Positions 9,310-19,490 of a stretch of 64,000 nt of DNA are shown here, piece after piece. The DNA is from Halodesulfovibrio sp. GTDB taxonomy: Bacteria; Desulfobacterota; Desulfovibrionia; Desulfovibrionales; Desulfovibrionaceae. The stretch is taken from assembly GCF_015482765.1 (NCBI RefSeq), contig NZ_JADMLB010000050.1, positions 92,400 through 156,399 of the forward strand, written 5' to 3'. A program made the position numbers and the translations under genes. The notes beneath the pieces were generated by a model that saw only the letters and a program-made list of their open reading frames with translations, had not been told where the DNA came from and searched no databases. Position 1 is the first letter of the stretch; each line of letters opens with the position of its first letter.

Positions 9310-10233
9310 ATGACCAGTCTCATTACTACTATTGTTATTGCCGCGCTTGTTTTCATTACACTGATTAAAACTGCGGTCGTTGTTCCTCAAAAAAGCGCTT
9401 ACGTTGTTGAACGTCTGGGTAAATATTCCAAAACTCTGGATGCAGGTCTTCACATCCTCATCCCTTTTGTTGATAAAATTGCGTACCGTCGCTCCACAAA
9501 AGAAGAAATCCTCGGTATTGAGTCACAGTCATGTATTACCAGCGATAACGTTGTTGTTGAAATTGACGGCGTTCTCTACATTCAGGTTCAGGATGTTATG
9601 AAGTCATGCTACGGCGTAAACGACTACTACCTCGCCGCAAGCCAGCTTGCACAGACCTCTCTTCGTTCCGCAATCGGTAAAATCAGCCTTGATAAAACCT
9701 TTGAAGAGCGTGAAAGCATCAACGCTGCTGTTGTCGGCGCTGTAGATGAAGCTGCTCGTGAATGGGGCATCAAAGTAATGCGTTACGAAATTCAGGACAT
9801 CACCCCGCCGGAAAGCGTAATGGCTGCAATGGAACAGCAGATGAAAGCAGAGCGTGAAAAACGTGCTGAAATCGCAAGCTCTGAAGGTGACAGACAGTCC
9901 CGCATCAACCGCGCAGAAGGCTACAAACAGGAAGCAATTGAGCTTTCTGAAGGTGAAAAACAGAAAAAAATTAACGAAGCAGCTGGTCAGGCAGAAGAAA
10001 TTCTCCTTATTGCTGACGCTACAGCAAAAGGTATCAACCTTATTGCTGAAGCAATGGCAGCTCCTGGCGGCGCAGATGCTGCAAAACTGAAAGTAGCTGA
10101 ACAGTTCATTACCGAATTCGGCAAAATGGCTGAAAAATCAAACACTATGATCGTTCCTGCTGACATGGCAAACGTCGGTGGTATGGTTGCTTCTGCTACG
10201 GAAATTCTGAGCAACGTAAAGTTAAATAAATAA
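9310..10233 (+). CDS. SPFH/stomatin-like protein (QmcA type)
   Basis: 307 residues. N-terminal membrane anchor (ITTIVIAALVFITLIKTAV), then the SPFH/band-7 domain (VVPQKSAYVVERLGKYSKTL, GLHILIPFVDKIAYRRSTKE), and a long Ala/Glu-rich coiled coil with repeated EGEKQ/EGYKQEA heptads (about residues 175-240). It closely matches the QmcA/paraslipin group, which form large oligomers in the inner membrane and act in membrane protein quality control. The upstream NfeD gene is its usual partner. Confidence 0.9.
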   Translation: MTSLITTIVIAALVFITLIKTAVVVPQKSAYVVERLGKYSKTLDAGLHILIPFVDKIAYRRSTKEEILGIESQSCITSDNVVVEIDGVLYIQVQDVMKSCYGVNDYYLAASQLAQTSLRSAIGKISLDKTFEERESINAAVVGAVDEAAREWGIKVMRYEIQDITPPESVMAAMEQQMKAEREKRAEIASSEGDRQSRINRAEGYKQEAIELSEGEKQKKINEAAGQAEEILLIADATAKGINLIAEAMAAPGGADAAKLKVAEQFITEFGKMAEKSNTMIVPADMANVGGMVASATEILSNVKLNK

Positions 10234-10256
10234 CATTTCAAAACGATTGTTTTATA

Positions 10257-10293
10257 AAAGCTGCCTCCGAAGTAATTCAGAGGCAGCTTTTTT
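10257..10293 (+). terminator. Intrinsic terminator of the nfeD-stomatin operon
   Basis: AAAGCTGCCTC / GAGGCAGCTTT followed by T-run. Confidence 0.9.
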
Positions 10294-10316
10294 ATTTCAA
10301 ACACCTACATTACTAA

Positions 10317-11507
<1,191 letters not shown>

Positions 11508-11555
11508 GTACCGCACATAGCGTTGCAGTTTCACTGCAAACACGTTGTTTATACA

Positions 11556-11588
11556 GCGCTCTGCTTTTCTAAAGCAGAGCGCTTTTTT
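11556..11588 (+). terminator. Intrinsic terminator of tgt
   Basis: GCGCTCTGCTT / AAGCAGAGCGC with T-run. Confidence 0.9.
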
Positions 11589-11721
11589 ATTCATATATGT
11601 AAAAACTGTTTTTTTTGATAACCAATTAAGGAAATTCAACCCTTGCGGTGTATTTTCTGTTGCGTTTTATATCTGCTCACGATAAACAGGAATCTGCCTC
11701 AACATATGGATCTCGGTTGAA

Positions 11722-11900
11722 GGTAGCAGGAGAGACCGCCTTTTTTTCCCCAAAAAAAGAAACGGCGCCGAAGATGTAACTCTTTCAGGCAAAAGGACTG
11801 CTGCTCGGACGAGCCTCTGGAGAGACTCCGCAAGGAGCACCGAAGGAGCAAACTGCTTTCCCAGTGCAGTGAAACTCTCAGGTAAAAGGACAGAGTGGAC
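11722..11900 (+). promoter_or_regulatory. Tandem glycine riboswitch
   Basis: Two aptamers in series. The first has GGAGAGACCGCC, GGCGCCGAAG and ACTCTTTCAGGCAAAAGGAC; the second has GGAGAGACTCCG, GCACCGAAGGAGCAAACTG and AAACTCTCAGGTAAAAGGAC-AGAG. The GGAGAG / CCGAAG / CTCAGGnAAAAGGAC order in duplicate with a short linker is diagnostic of the cooperative glycine riboswitch. A possible promoter (TTGCGG at 11643, TTTATA 17 bases on) lies about 55 bases upstream. Unusually no glycine gene follows: the transcript runs into a terminator at 11964 and another at 12111, and the next ORF at 12396 is an unknown small protein. Confidence 0.93.
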
Positions 11901-11963
11901 CCATAAAACCAATATTGCGTTTTGCCGTCCTCTTTCCTTCTTTCCAGTCGCACCGTTTCCATT

Positions 11964-11989
11964 AAGGCACCGCTTAGCGGGCTTTTTTT
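11964..11989 (+). terminator. Short terminator behind the glycine riboswitch (possible expression platform)
   Basis: CCGC-TTA-GCGG flanked by AAG...CTT, followed by seven T. It is positioned as the switchable terminator of the riboswitch. Confidence 0.6.
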
Positions 11990-12064
11990 GTGTCTACACA
12001 TCAAAAGTCAGCAAACTGGGAGCAATTGATTACGTTTGTAATCGCCTTTGTGCGATACATATAT

Positions 12065-12150
12065 AGGGGAATATAGATTCCCCTCCTGACTGGTTTGTTG
12101 TTGTGGTTGCGATGCGCCGGAGCTTTTAGTTCCGGCGCATCTGCATTTTT
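12065..12150 (+). terminator. Second hairpin block and strong terminator behind the riboswitch
   Basis: AGGGGAAT-atag-ATTCCCCT (12065-12084) followed by GATGCGCCGGA / TCCGGCGCATC (12111-12141) and a T-run. The 76 bases between the first terminator and these hairpins contain no ATG-initiated ORF, so read-through would give only a short non-coding RNA. Confidence 0.65.
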
Positions 12151-12395
12151 ATAACATCCGCCTTTTTTCTTTCATATTTTCTTCATTTCCCCGCCATACA
12201 CGCTCCATCAATATTCGGCAGAATGTTCTTACGGGAACATTATCATTGCTACACCTGCATAAAAAACGCACTACACTGTCATAGTCCTCTTTTTTTTATG
12301 GCATTAGCTGAAGCTATTAGTAGTGTTTTTATTTACTTTTTTCTGCCGTTACCTGCACAACAAATATAAGAAGGTTATCTTCACAGGAGCTTACT

Positions 12396-12794
12396 ATGAA
12401 GACAGTTTCCCTAAAAAGAAATGGCAAAGAAAATCTTGTATTTACAGGTGAATTGCTGGTGAGCCTTGATGACAGGGAGTTAATGGGCGTAACACCAAAC
12501 TGGTGGGAACTGAAGCTGTACAAAACTTCAATCGGAAAATTCATTCTATCATCTACATTCCACATCAACTACCCGAACCGACGCACTCTGCACGGCGCAC
12601 TCAGTTTTTCGGAAGCCGAACACCTGCAACATTACCTTGTAAATGAATGCAACGGCCCTACCAAAATCGCTGATGAATTTATACATAGAGCAGCCAAACG
12701 GGATAATGCTTTTCAAGCATTACTCAACGCACAAAAAGGCAGCTCCTCCTTCAAACAGCCGATGGCAAGACCTCTGCCGACTAAGTCTATTTAG
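12396..12794 (+). CDS. Small hypothetical protein
   Basis: 132 residues, soluble, with no recognised domain. The N-terminal 70 residues look like a compact beta-rich domain (VSLKRNGKENLVFTGELLVS, NWWELKLYKTSIGKFILSS); the C terminus is basic and low complexity. Start is supported by AGGAG ten bases upstream. It is separated from the glycine riboswitch by two terminators, so control by glycine would need read-through of both. Confidence 0.6.
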   Translation: MKTVSLKRNGKENLVFTGELLVSLDDRELMGVTPNWWELKLYKTSIGKFILSSTFHINYPNRRTLHGALSFSEAEHLQHYLVNECNGPTKIADEFIHRAAKRDNAFQALLNAQKGSSSFKQPMARPLPTKSI

Positions 12795-12800
12795 TACAAA

Positions 12801-12831
12801 AAAAGGGTGGAGCCTTTGCTCCACCCTTTTT
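12801..12831. terminator. Bidirectional terminator
   Basis: AAAAGGGTGGAGC / GCTCCACCCTTTT with A-run before and T-run after; serves the forward small gene and the reverse chemoreceptor operon. Confidence 0.9.
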
Positions 12832-12882
12832 GAATTTTCAAGTCTGCAGAATCCGCAACATCTGCTCACGACTCATTACAGG

Positions 12883-14901
12883 CTATGAACGCATATTTTC
12901 TATTATTCCGTTCAAATCCTGTGCTAACTGAGCAACAGCTTCAACAGCTGTCGTTGACTCTGTCATTGCAACAGCCGTCTGCTCGGAGATATCGCTGATA
13001 ACCGTCACAGAGCTGTTAATCTGTTCACTGGCAGCAGACTGCTCTTCAGAAGCAGTGGCAATTGCCCGAACCTGATCCGCAGTAGCCTCAACCATCCCCA
13101 TAATTGCCTTTAAGGCTTCACCGGAACGAGTTGCAAGCTCGGTTGAATCACTTACCAAATCAACAGCCCGTTCTGTCGCTTCAACATTCTGCTTAGTGCT
13201 TGTTTGAATTGCGCCTACATACTCAACAACTTCGCGGGTGGCATTCATTGTTTTTTCTGCAAGTTTACGCACTTCATCGGCAACCACAGCAAAACCTCGA
13301 CCCGCATCACCTGCACGGGCAGCTTCAATAGCCGCATTCAACGCAAGCAGGTTGGTCTGGTCTGCAATATCTTCAATAACAGTAATAATCTGGCCGATAC
13401 CATCTGCACGGGTACCAAGCACATTCATTTCATCTTTCAAAGCCTGAGCCTGTTCAGCAACAGCATGAATCTTATCCACAGCCTGATCAACGACCTTGCC
13501 GCCTTCAGCAGCTTTTTCCTGTGTTGAAGCAGCCAGTTCAGCAGCATCAGATGCGTTGCGGGCAACTTCAAGAACAGAGGCGTTCATCTGCGTCATTGCA
13601 CTTGCAGACTCGCCTGTCAGCTTCTGCTGCTCATCCGCACCATTACTGGATTGACGAATCTGTGCAGCCAGCTCTTCGGAAGCAGAAGACACCTGCTCAG
13701 AAATAGCTTTGGCAGACTGCGCGGCTTGTGTAATCTTATCATTCTGCTCTTCAACTCGGCGCTGCTGCCTGCGCATTGTGGTCATGTCTGTAATCATAAC
13801 AAACACACCAAGCATTTTTCCATCCAGATCATAGATAGGCGCGGCATCAAATATGAGCGTAAGCTGCTCACCGGCGAAGTTTTCAAGAACACCCTCATTA
13901 CCTGTAGAAGGCTTATGTGACGTCATTACATCGCTAATGATCCGGTCACAACAAGGGTCATTCACAACAAAATCTGAAACAGGAACTCCCTTGTAATCAA
14001 TAGGTGTTCCGGCAATGCCCATAAGATCAATAGCCTGCTGGTTTGTGGACGTCACCTTACGGTCAGTATCACAAATCAAAATAGGAGCAGTCATTCCCCG
14101 CAACACACCCTTGGAGAACCCAAGTTCAATCTTGAGCTTTTCTACCATTGCCCCAAGATTCTGGGATAAGTTTCCAAGCTCATCTTCACTGTCTACTAGG
14201 AAATGCGCATTGAAATCGCCATTGCTAATAGCATCGGAAGAAGCGGTAATCTGCTCAATAGGCTTAATAACAACCTTACGGATAAAGAAAACAACACTTA
14301 AAATAAGAGCAAGTAATCCAACGAAAGATATGGCTATATTCTCATACATCTGTACGGCAATGGTACCCATGGTACCTGAGATGTCTTTTGTTATAACCAA
14401 CTGCCCCAAAATGGGCTTGGATGCACCATGACAGTGCTTACAGGAAGGAGCGTTAGGAATAGAGATAACGCGGACGAAAACGGGGCTGTCGCCACCGCTT
14501 ACTATCAGATTCTCTTTTGTCGGCTGCTTAAGAGCCTTGCGGGAAACATCCGCGAATCCGTCAATAGGTAAAAGACCGGCAATTTGTTTATCAACAGCCG
14601 CATCTTTTGTTGAATAAGTCACCTCACCGGCAAAGTCTGCAAGGTGAATTGTCATATCAGGATATTCTCGTCCAAGACGAACAAATTCTTCTGTCGTCCC
14701 TTCATCATCCCCGACAACCATAGGACGTTCGATAGCTTCCTGTACAAGCTGAGACGTCTGCGTCAAAGCTCCACTCATCTGTTCTAACATTCCCTTACGC
14801 TGAAGGAATGTAGACGTGCCGATAAGCACAGAAAACACAACAAACGAAATAACAGTGATCAAGACCGTGATCTTAGCACCTAAAGAAGTTCGTATTGCCA
14901 T
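12883..14901 (-). CDS. Methyl-accepting chemotaxis protein with a c-type heme site in its sensor domain and a PAS domain
   Basis: 672 residues. TM1 at about 9-33, a periplasmic domain of about 155 residues that contains CKHCH (Cys154, Cys157, His158), a CxxCH covalent heme site, TM2 at about 187-208 ([17 protein letters not shown]), HAMP, a PAS domain ([19 protein letters not shown]), then the coiled signalling domain with hairpin tip [21 protein letters not shown] periplasmic c-heme receptor is the hallmark of DcrA-type oxygen/redox sensors of Desulfovibrio. It follows a tetraheme cytochrome gene by 8 bases, so cytochrome and receptor are co-transcribed. Signal (redox or oxygen) is inferred from the heme. 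Confidence 0.92.
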   Translation of the reverse strand: MAIRTSLGAKITVLITVISFVVFSVLIGTSTFLQRKGMLEQMSGALTQTSQLVQEAIERPMVVGDDEGTTEEFVRLGREYPDMTIHLADFAGEVTYSTKDAAVDKQIAGLLPIDGFADVSRKALKQPTKENLIVSGGDSPVFVRVISIPNAPSCKHCHGASKPILGQLVITKDISGTMGTIAVQMYENIAISFVGLLALILSVVFFIRKVVIKPIEQITASSDAISNGDFNAHFLVDSEDELGNLSQNLGAMVEKLKIELGFSKGVLRGMTAPILICDTDRKVTSTNQQAIDLMGIAGTPIDYKGVPVSDFVVNDPCCDRIISDVMTSHKPSTGNEGVLENFAGEQLTLIFDAAPIYDLDGKMLGVFVMITDMTTMRRQQRRVEEQNDKITQAAQSAKAISEQVSSASEELAAQIRQSSNGADEQQKLTGESASAMTQMNASVLEVARNASDAAELAASTQEKAAEGGKVVDQAVDKIHAVAEQAQALKDEMNVLGTRADGIGQIITVIEDIADQTNLLALNAAIEAARAGDAGRGFAVVADEVRKLAEKTMNATREVVEYVGAIQTSTKQNVEATERAVDLVSDSTELATRSGEALKAIMGMVEATADQVRAIATASEEQSAASEQINSSVTVISDISEQTAVAMTESTTAVEAVAQLAQDLNGIIENMRS

Positions 14902-14909
14902 TATGCCTC

Positions 14910-15359
14910 CTAGTGTGCACCACTGTTTACAAGCGGTTTAAACCCGAAGTCATTCACGCGTGCAGCGCTATGACACACAACACAGTCTTCAGGATCAGGT
15001 TTACGCTTGATTAAATCAGGATCACCATCTTCAGCGTGTGCCGCACCAGGTCCATGACAGGTCTCACATCCAACATCTGATAATTCCGGAGTTTCTTCGT
15101 AACTGACAAATCCCCCCTTGTTATATCCGGTAGTGTGACATTCATAGCATTCCTGCTGTTCAGTCTTGGTGAGCTTTGGCGCCATAACTGCAATACTTTC
15201 CCATGACTTTGCTTTCTTGGAATATTGCATAAAGCGGCCATGTTCTGTTTCATGACATTCACCACACGCAGCAGAACCCACATACTTAGCTGCGTAAGTA
15301 AAACATGGCATGCACAGAACCAAAACGAGAGCAACAAGAACGACTCTCTGGTTTTGCAT
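14910..15359 (-). CDS. Tetraheme cytochrome c (cytochrome c554-like fold)
   Basis: 149 residues with a cleavable signal peptide ([18 protein letters not shown]) and four CxxCH motifs: CGECH, CYECH, CETCH and CVVCH. The spacing and wording [18 protein letters not shown]...[13 protein letters not shown] match the c554 family. It is therefore a periplasmic multiheme electron carrier or sensor accessory. The open frame extends to 15398, but AGGGAGA before ATG 15359 and the signal peptide fix the start there. It is the first gene of a two-gene unit with the heme chemoreceptor, which suggests that its redox state is read by the receptor or that both respond to the same electron acceptor. Confidence 0.88.
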   Translation of the reverse strand: MQNQRVVLVALVLVLCMPCFTYAAKYVGSAACGECHETEHGRFMQYSKKAKSWESIAVMAPKLTKTEQQECYECHTTGYNKGGFVSYEETPELSDVGCETCHGPGAAHAEDGDPDLIKRKPDPEDCVVCHSAARVNDFGFKPLVNSGAH

Positions 15360-15822
15360 AATTTCATTCTCCCTTTTTGGAAGAGTATCAGCGCACATCC
15401 CTCATACGCTTGCCCGAACACTCTTCACGACAACCACCCACGTGCTCCTTTTTATAAGGAAACTCTACCTCCTCCATCGGTTTTTATTCCTCATTCTTTA
15501 GTTTTTACAAAAAGAGCATTTATAATACGTAAAGCTGTTTGAGCATTCAAAGCCAAACAACACGCACAACTAACTTTTTTTATTAGATAAAATCAACAAA
15601 TGCAAACAAATTCAAATACTAGGCAACCTGTATGTACGCGACCACATACTTACACAACATCCAATATCTATTTAAAACGTATCTACACAATAAGAATATA
15701 CATTTCCAATATCATATGTTCTTGCCTCACTCGCATATTACACTGCTGTTGTAAGGACAGACACACTCACTGCAACAATTCTGCATGCAAAGAATATGTA
15801 TTTATATTTGAGGGAGTAAGAA
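15360..15822. other. Intergenic region without recognised gene
   Basis: AT-rich spacer between two divergent units. Overlapping open frames here (for example 15600-15839) have biased low-complexity translations and no ribosome site. I see no repeat or RNA. Confidence 0.5.
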
Positions 15823-15993
15823 ATGGTGCAAGATCATAAAGTTTCGCAATTCAGCACGCTTCGTTACATTTTACTCGTTATTCTCTGTATAACATTTGCT
15901 GTAGGCGCTTGGCGTATTCTTACTGACACCACTTCAAACGATATTCCCGAAGCGAATAAGATTGCTATAGAAGAAAAGAATGTTGAAAAATAA
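15823..15993 (+). CDS. Small single-span membrane protein (56 aa)
   Basis: Starts at ATG with GAGGGAG nine bases upstream. N-terminal hydrophilic stretch, one membrane helix (LRYILLVILCITFAVGAWRIL), then an acidic/charged tail (PEANKIAIEEKNVEK). It lies 63 bases before the CpaE/TadZ-like gene in the same direction. The helix and good ribosome site make it a credible gene; function unknown. It could be a membrane anchor or partner for the neighbouring ATPase. Confidence 0.6.
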   Translation: MVQDHKVSQFSTLRYILLVILCITFAVGAWRILTDTTSNDIPEANKIAIEEKNVEK

Positions 15994-16056
15994 ATAAGTT
16001 AGATAGATATCACGTAAAAGAATACTTTTTGCCGATACAAGCAAGCGGAGGAATAC

Positions 16057-17193
16057 ATGCCTACAGTTGAAGAAGCATTATACATAAAGCTAGAAGCAAG
16101 TGATCCAACAATTGCGGGTGCTTTGCACAACATGTTGTGTGAAATACACTTTACTCATCTCATAAACACACTCCAGCTTACTAAACCGGAAGTGCTTGTA
16201 ATCGGCTGCACTACATATTCCAAAGATATTACAGAACGGATTATCGAAGCAAAAAGACATAATTACGGTGCGGTATACGTTTGTGCATCACAGTACACAG
16301 ACGGCAACAAACATGAAGCACTGGTTTCCGGCGCACGAGACTTCTTCAGTTACCCGATTAGCAAGCTAATCCTGCAACGCGCACTGGAAGATTATCTGGC
16401 CACTCGCTCGGTAGATCCAAGTAAAGCCGTTCGTCCTAAAGTCATTGCTGTTATGGGGGCACGCGGCGGCTCCGGAACAACATCGGTAGCAGTGAACCTC
16501 GCAGCCTGTTTTGCTAAAGAAGGCAAACGGGTCGGACTTCTCGACTTCTCCCGCCCGTACGGTGACGTAGCAACATTCCTGAATACTCCTTCAAAGCGGG
16601 ATCGTCGTCATGCTGCAAAAGATCTCGCATTAATGAATGCTTCGTACATAAAGAGCGCCATGTATCATCACAGCAGCGGAATACTGGCTCTTGTTGCTCC
16701 CGAGGTTACAATGGGAACGGGCAGTGTGGTTCCTGAAACAGTCTCCGCTATGCTGATTGCCGCGGCTGATGCTTTTGAAATTATCGTCATCGACATGGGC
16801 AGTCGAGTTGATGCTGCGCTCTATCGCGTCATGGAAATGGCGGATGACAGCCTGCTTGTTACAATGCCTACAAAACCTTGTATGGGCAGTGCCCAACGTT
16901 TTGTACAAACAATAACTGCCGGTGGATTTGAAAACTTCTGCAAACTTTCACTAGTACTTACGGGCTGCATTTCCGGAAATACACTATCGAAATTTGAAAT
17001 CGAAAAAACAATCGGCGTCGACTGCATCACCTGTCTTCCAGAAGATCAAAAAGGAACCTTCATCGCCATCAACGACGGAACACCTTATTGTCACCTGTAT
17101 CCGGATTCACCATTAACCAGCAGCCTAAAAGAACTTGCAACAATTTTACGACAGCATGAATGCCCGGAAGAAATCTACGATGAAGATGAGTAA
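16057..17193 (+). CDS. CpaE/TadZ-like MinD-superfamily ATPase with degenerate receiver domain
   Basis: 378 residues. Residues about 1-125 form a receiver-like domain without the phospho-acceptor signature (EVLVIGCTTYSKD). Residues 130-370 form a ParA/MinD-type P-loop ATPase: VIAVMGARGGSGTTSVAVNL (deviant Walker A with Arg in place of the signature Lys), GLLDFSRPYGDVATFL, and IIVIDMGSRVD. This architecture is that of TadZ/CpaE, which place pilus or polar machinery. AGCGGAGG precedes the ATG. No tad/flp genes are adjacent, so the client is unknown; the prepilin peptidase at 35,220 is a distant possible link. Confidence 0.8.
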   Translation: MPTVEEALYIKLEASDPTIAGALHNMLCEIHFTHLINTLQLTKPEVLVIGCTTYSKDITERIIEAKRHNYGAVYVCASQYTDGNKHEALVSGARDFFSYPISKLILQRALEDYLATRSVDPSKAVRPKVIAVMGARGGSGTTSVAVNLAACFAKEGKRVGLLDFSRPYGDVATFLNTPSKRDRRHAAKDLALMNASYIKSAMYHHSSGILALVAPEVTMGTGSVVPETVSAMLIAAADAFEIIVIDMGSRVDAALYRVMEMADDSLLVTMPTKPCMGSAQRFVQTITAGGFENFCKLSLVLTGCISGNTLSKFEIEKTIGVDCITCLPEDQKGTFIAINDGTPYCHLYPDSPLTSSLKELATILRQHECPEEIYDEDE

Positions 17194-17266
17194 CGCATAA
17201 TAATTTTACCCGTACGAAAATGAGTAACTATTTGTACGATGCTAAGTAGATCAAGACGGATATCGT

Positions 17267-17323
17267 ATGAGTATACCATGTGTATATAAATGAGTATTGC
17301 ATGAATATGCCATGCATATAATT
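17267..17323. repeat. Short imperfect direct repeats
   Basis: ATGAGTATACCATGTGTATA (17267) and ATGAATATGCCATGCATATA (17301) align with few mismatches, and a third partial unit ATGAGTATTGCATG lies between. AT-rich, downstream of the CpaE-like gene; role unknown. Confidence 0.4.
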
Positions 17324-17769
17324 TGGTATAAAATACCACCCGTATGCCCATACAATTAAGAAAAAAAGATTGTATTCTGCTCACGTTTTTAACGTGAAAA
17401 AAGCATTATTTCGCTCATGCTAACTTTTTCACGAAGCCACTACCGGTACCATAAAAAACACGCATTCTTCCCCTCATCCGTACAGATGAATCCTTGAAAA
17501 CCCTTATTCGATAAGAAATCCACATAATAAAAAAGCAAAATACTTTTATTCACAGATGAATACTTTGCACAGCTTTTAAAATCCATAACATGCTGATTTA
17601 GAAGAACTTAACAATTCAAAACCAAAAGTCATTTGTGAAAAAAATCTTTATTAAAAAAAAGTTTTTTTCCACTAGACGTTCACGACTTTTGCGTATAGAA
17701 GCGCCACATCAGGCACAGGTAGTCCCAATTTTCGGCTGCCTTTTTTTCAACACTAACCAAGGTTTTTGT

Positions 17770-17883
17770 ATGCAGAATACGCACAGTACCCATACACAGA
17801 TGACGCTTTCCAATACGGAAAGTATTTTTGCGTGCGTACTCCATGAGCCTTGGACTACGCCCGATTATATGCGGCTGTCGTAA
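17770..17883 (+). CDS. Possible 37-residue protein before a terminator
   Basis: A forward frame starts at ATG 17770 with AAGG eight bases upstream and encodes a 37-residue peptide (begins MQNTHSTHTQM, ends TPDYMRLS). It is followed 25 bases later by a strong forward terminator, which implies a real transcript here. A larger frame from 17635 has a poly-Lys start and looks spurious. The transcript could instead be non-coding. Confidence 0.25.
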   Translation: MQNTHSTHTQMTLSNTESIFACVLHEPWTTPDYMRLS

Positions 17884-17907
17884 GCTGCTTTTTCCCATGA
17901 CTAAATA

Positions 17908-17940
17908 AGGCTCGGAACATTGTGTTCGAGCCTTTTTTTT
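17908..17940 (+). terminator. Intrinsic terminator in the 17.2-18.1 kb spacer
   Basis: AGGCTCGGAACA / TGTTCGAGCCT (one bulge) followed by eight T. The only forward transcript it can close begins in the spacer after the CpaE-like gene or at that gene itself. Confidence 0.8.
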
Positions 17941-18075
17941 ATGTGTAAACACAAATCATTATGATCTCCGTATCCTGTATCCGGTTGATCAGCACAACGT
18001 TACTTGGCATCCAGAATATCCTGAAACCGGCCTTACCGGAGCACAATCTAAGCTGTAAAACTAAAGGAAAGCACA

Positions 18076-18939
18076 ATGCAGTTTAACCGTCATGCTCTTG
18101 CCTACTCCCTTCCGTGGAACATTTTTCTTCTCACCTTCGGTGCAATGATCTTCATCGTAGGTTACAACGGCATTGCCGTTCACCATAATTTTATTCCAGC
18201 AGGGCTGTATGGCTTTGCTGTTCTCGGAAGTTACGTCAGTGATACCTTCACAACCCCGCAGTGGTACTTGCTCTTCAACATTCCAATCTTCCTTATCGCA
18301 TGGAAAAGCGTCGGGAAACGATTCTTCCTGTTGAACCTCTACTGCATGCTTCTGGTAACGTTTTTAACACAATATTTCACTCTCGACCTCCATATCCAAG
18401 ACCGCCTGCTTGCTTCCATCGCAGCTGGTGTCATTATGGGGCTGGGAAGCGGAATTATCCTCCGTTCATTCGGTGCAGCCGGTGGTTTCGATGTACTTGC
18501 TGTTATCCTGAACCAAAAATACGGTCTTCGTATCGGCGTTTTCTACTTTATCATCAACGCAATACTGATGAGCCTGATTGCTGTCCGTTTTAACCCTGAT
18601 CTCGTAGTTACAACGCTCATTATGCTCTTCTTAAGCTCATACGTTACAGAATATGCTCTCTCCATGTTCAACCAGAAAAAAGCTGTGCGAATCATTTCCT
18701 ACAAAAACGAAGAGATCATGGCACAAATGCGTAGAGCTAGAAGACTCAACGGTACATTAGTCTGGGGTACCGGCTCTTACTCCGGTAAAGCAGTAAGTAT
18801 GCTTTTCTGCATAACAGATAACATTCGCATGAAGCAGCTTGAATCTATAGTTTTTGACACAGACCCTAATGCTATCTTCATCGTTGAAAACACCTTCTCT
18901 GTTGTAGGTGCTAACTTTAACCCACGAAAAATGTATTAA
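18076..18939 (+). CDS. YitT family membrane protein (DUF161 + DUF2179)
   Basis: 287 residues. Five or so membrane helices in the first 200 residues (GAMIFIVGYNGIAVHHNFIP, SIAAGVIMGLGSGIILRSFG), with the conserved GAAGGFDVLAVILNQKYGLRIG block of the family, then a cytoplasmic C-terminal domain (DUF2179) with GTLVWGTGSYSGKAVSMLFC. Members are widespread in bacteria; the transported substrate is not established. AAAGGAAAG precedes the ATG. It forms a single-gene unit with its own terminator. Confidence 0.88.
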   Translation: MQFNRHALAYSLPWNIFLLTFGAMIFIVGYNGIAVHHNFIPAGLYGFAVLGSYVSDTFTTPQWYLLFNIPIFLIAWKSVGKRFFLLNLYCMLLVTFLTQYFTLDLHIQDRLLASIAAGVIMGLGSGIILRSFGAAGGFDVLAVILNQKYGLRIGVFYFIINAILMSLIAVRFNPDLVVTTLIMLFLSSYVTEYALSMFNQKKAVRIISYKNEEIMAQMRRARRLNGTLVWGTGSYSGKAVSMLFCITDNIRMKQLESIVFDTDPNAIFIVENTFSVVGANFNPRKMY

Positions 18940-18979
18940 GCAGCTGATAAAAAAAGTACTGCATTAAATAAAGACATCA

Positions 18980-19034
18980 AGCCCCTTTCAGTCGTTACAG
19001 CACGTAAGCTGTCGCTGGCAGGGGCTTTTTTTTA
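18980..19034 (+). terminator. Intrinsic terminator of the YitT gene
   Basis: AGCCCCT ... AGGGGCT with an inner ACAGC/GCTGT stem, followed by eight T. Confidence 0.85.
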
Positions 19035-19121
19035 TGTTCTAAAATGAAGGCGTAGACTTTCGGATGCTTGACGAATCCCCCATCATCTGGTGCTGTGCTT
19101 TAAATACAGTATGGAGAAATT

Positions 19122-19244
19122 ATGTCTAAAACATACATCTACACAGTAATACTGAGCATCTTACTCTTAGGATTGTCCACAGGCTGTGCCGTAAAAGCGA
19201 AAGGTACCCACACTATTGAGCATACAATACAACGTGTTAATTAA
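19122..19244 (+). CDS. Small predicted lipoprotein (40 aa)
   Basis: ATG preceded by TGGAGA at proper spacing. Basic start, hydrophobic core and a lipobox-like site (ILLLGLSTGC, Cys22), leaving a mature peptide of only 19 residues. Size and form recall entericidin-type lipoproteins, but the sequence is not clearly one. No terminator or second gene follows directly. Confidence 0.5.
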   Translation: MSKTYIYTVILSILLLGLSTGCAVKAKGTHTIEHTIQRVN

Positions 19245-19298
19245 GTAGCCCATTGTCGAGTTCCAAGGTATCTGCCACTCAAACTGTTGCCCCGACAC

Positions 19299-19328
19299 TT
19301 GACAGTATACGCAGCGATACCATATTTA
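19299..19328 (+). promoter_or_regulatory. Probable promoter of arsR-arsC
   Basis: TTGACA, 18-base spacer, TATTTA. The start region carries the direct repeat CTAAACAACTAAACG. About 165 bases separate it from arsR. Confidence 0.5.
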
Positions 19329-19396
19329 GCTAAACAACTAAACGACGTTTCGTAGGGGGGGATCTCTACATTACCTCTATGCGGCTTACATACAGG

Positions 19397-19437
19397 TTTA
19401 ACAGGGAGCACTGTTAACAGAACAGTCTGGTTAAACT
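19397..19437. promoter_or_regulatory. Inverted-repeat block upstream of arsR (candidate operator)
   Basis: GTTTAAC ... GTTAAAC flank the inner palindrome ACTGTTAACAG/AACAGT. ArsR-family repressors bind such AT-rich dyads; binding here is inferred. Confidence 0.4.
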
Positions 19438-19490
19438 TACCGCCCTGCCATAAAAAAGACGCATAAATGTAATATAGAAACGTACTCGGG

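Noticed and set aside
15600..15839. 79-residue forward frame
   Set aside because: Low-complexity translation, and its end overlaps the better-supported 56-residue gene in another frame.
17635..17952. 82-residue forward and 90-residue reverse open frames
   Set aside because: Poly-Lys or biased starts and overlap with the terminator; only the internal 37-residue frame with a ribosome site was kept, at low confidence.
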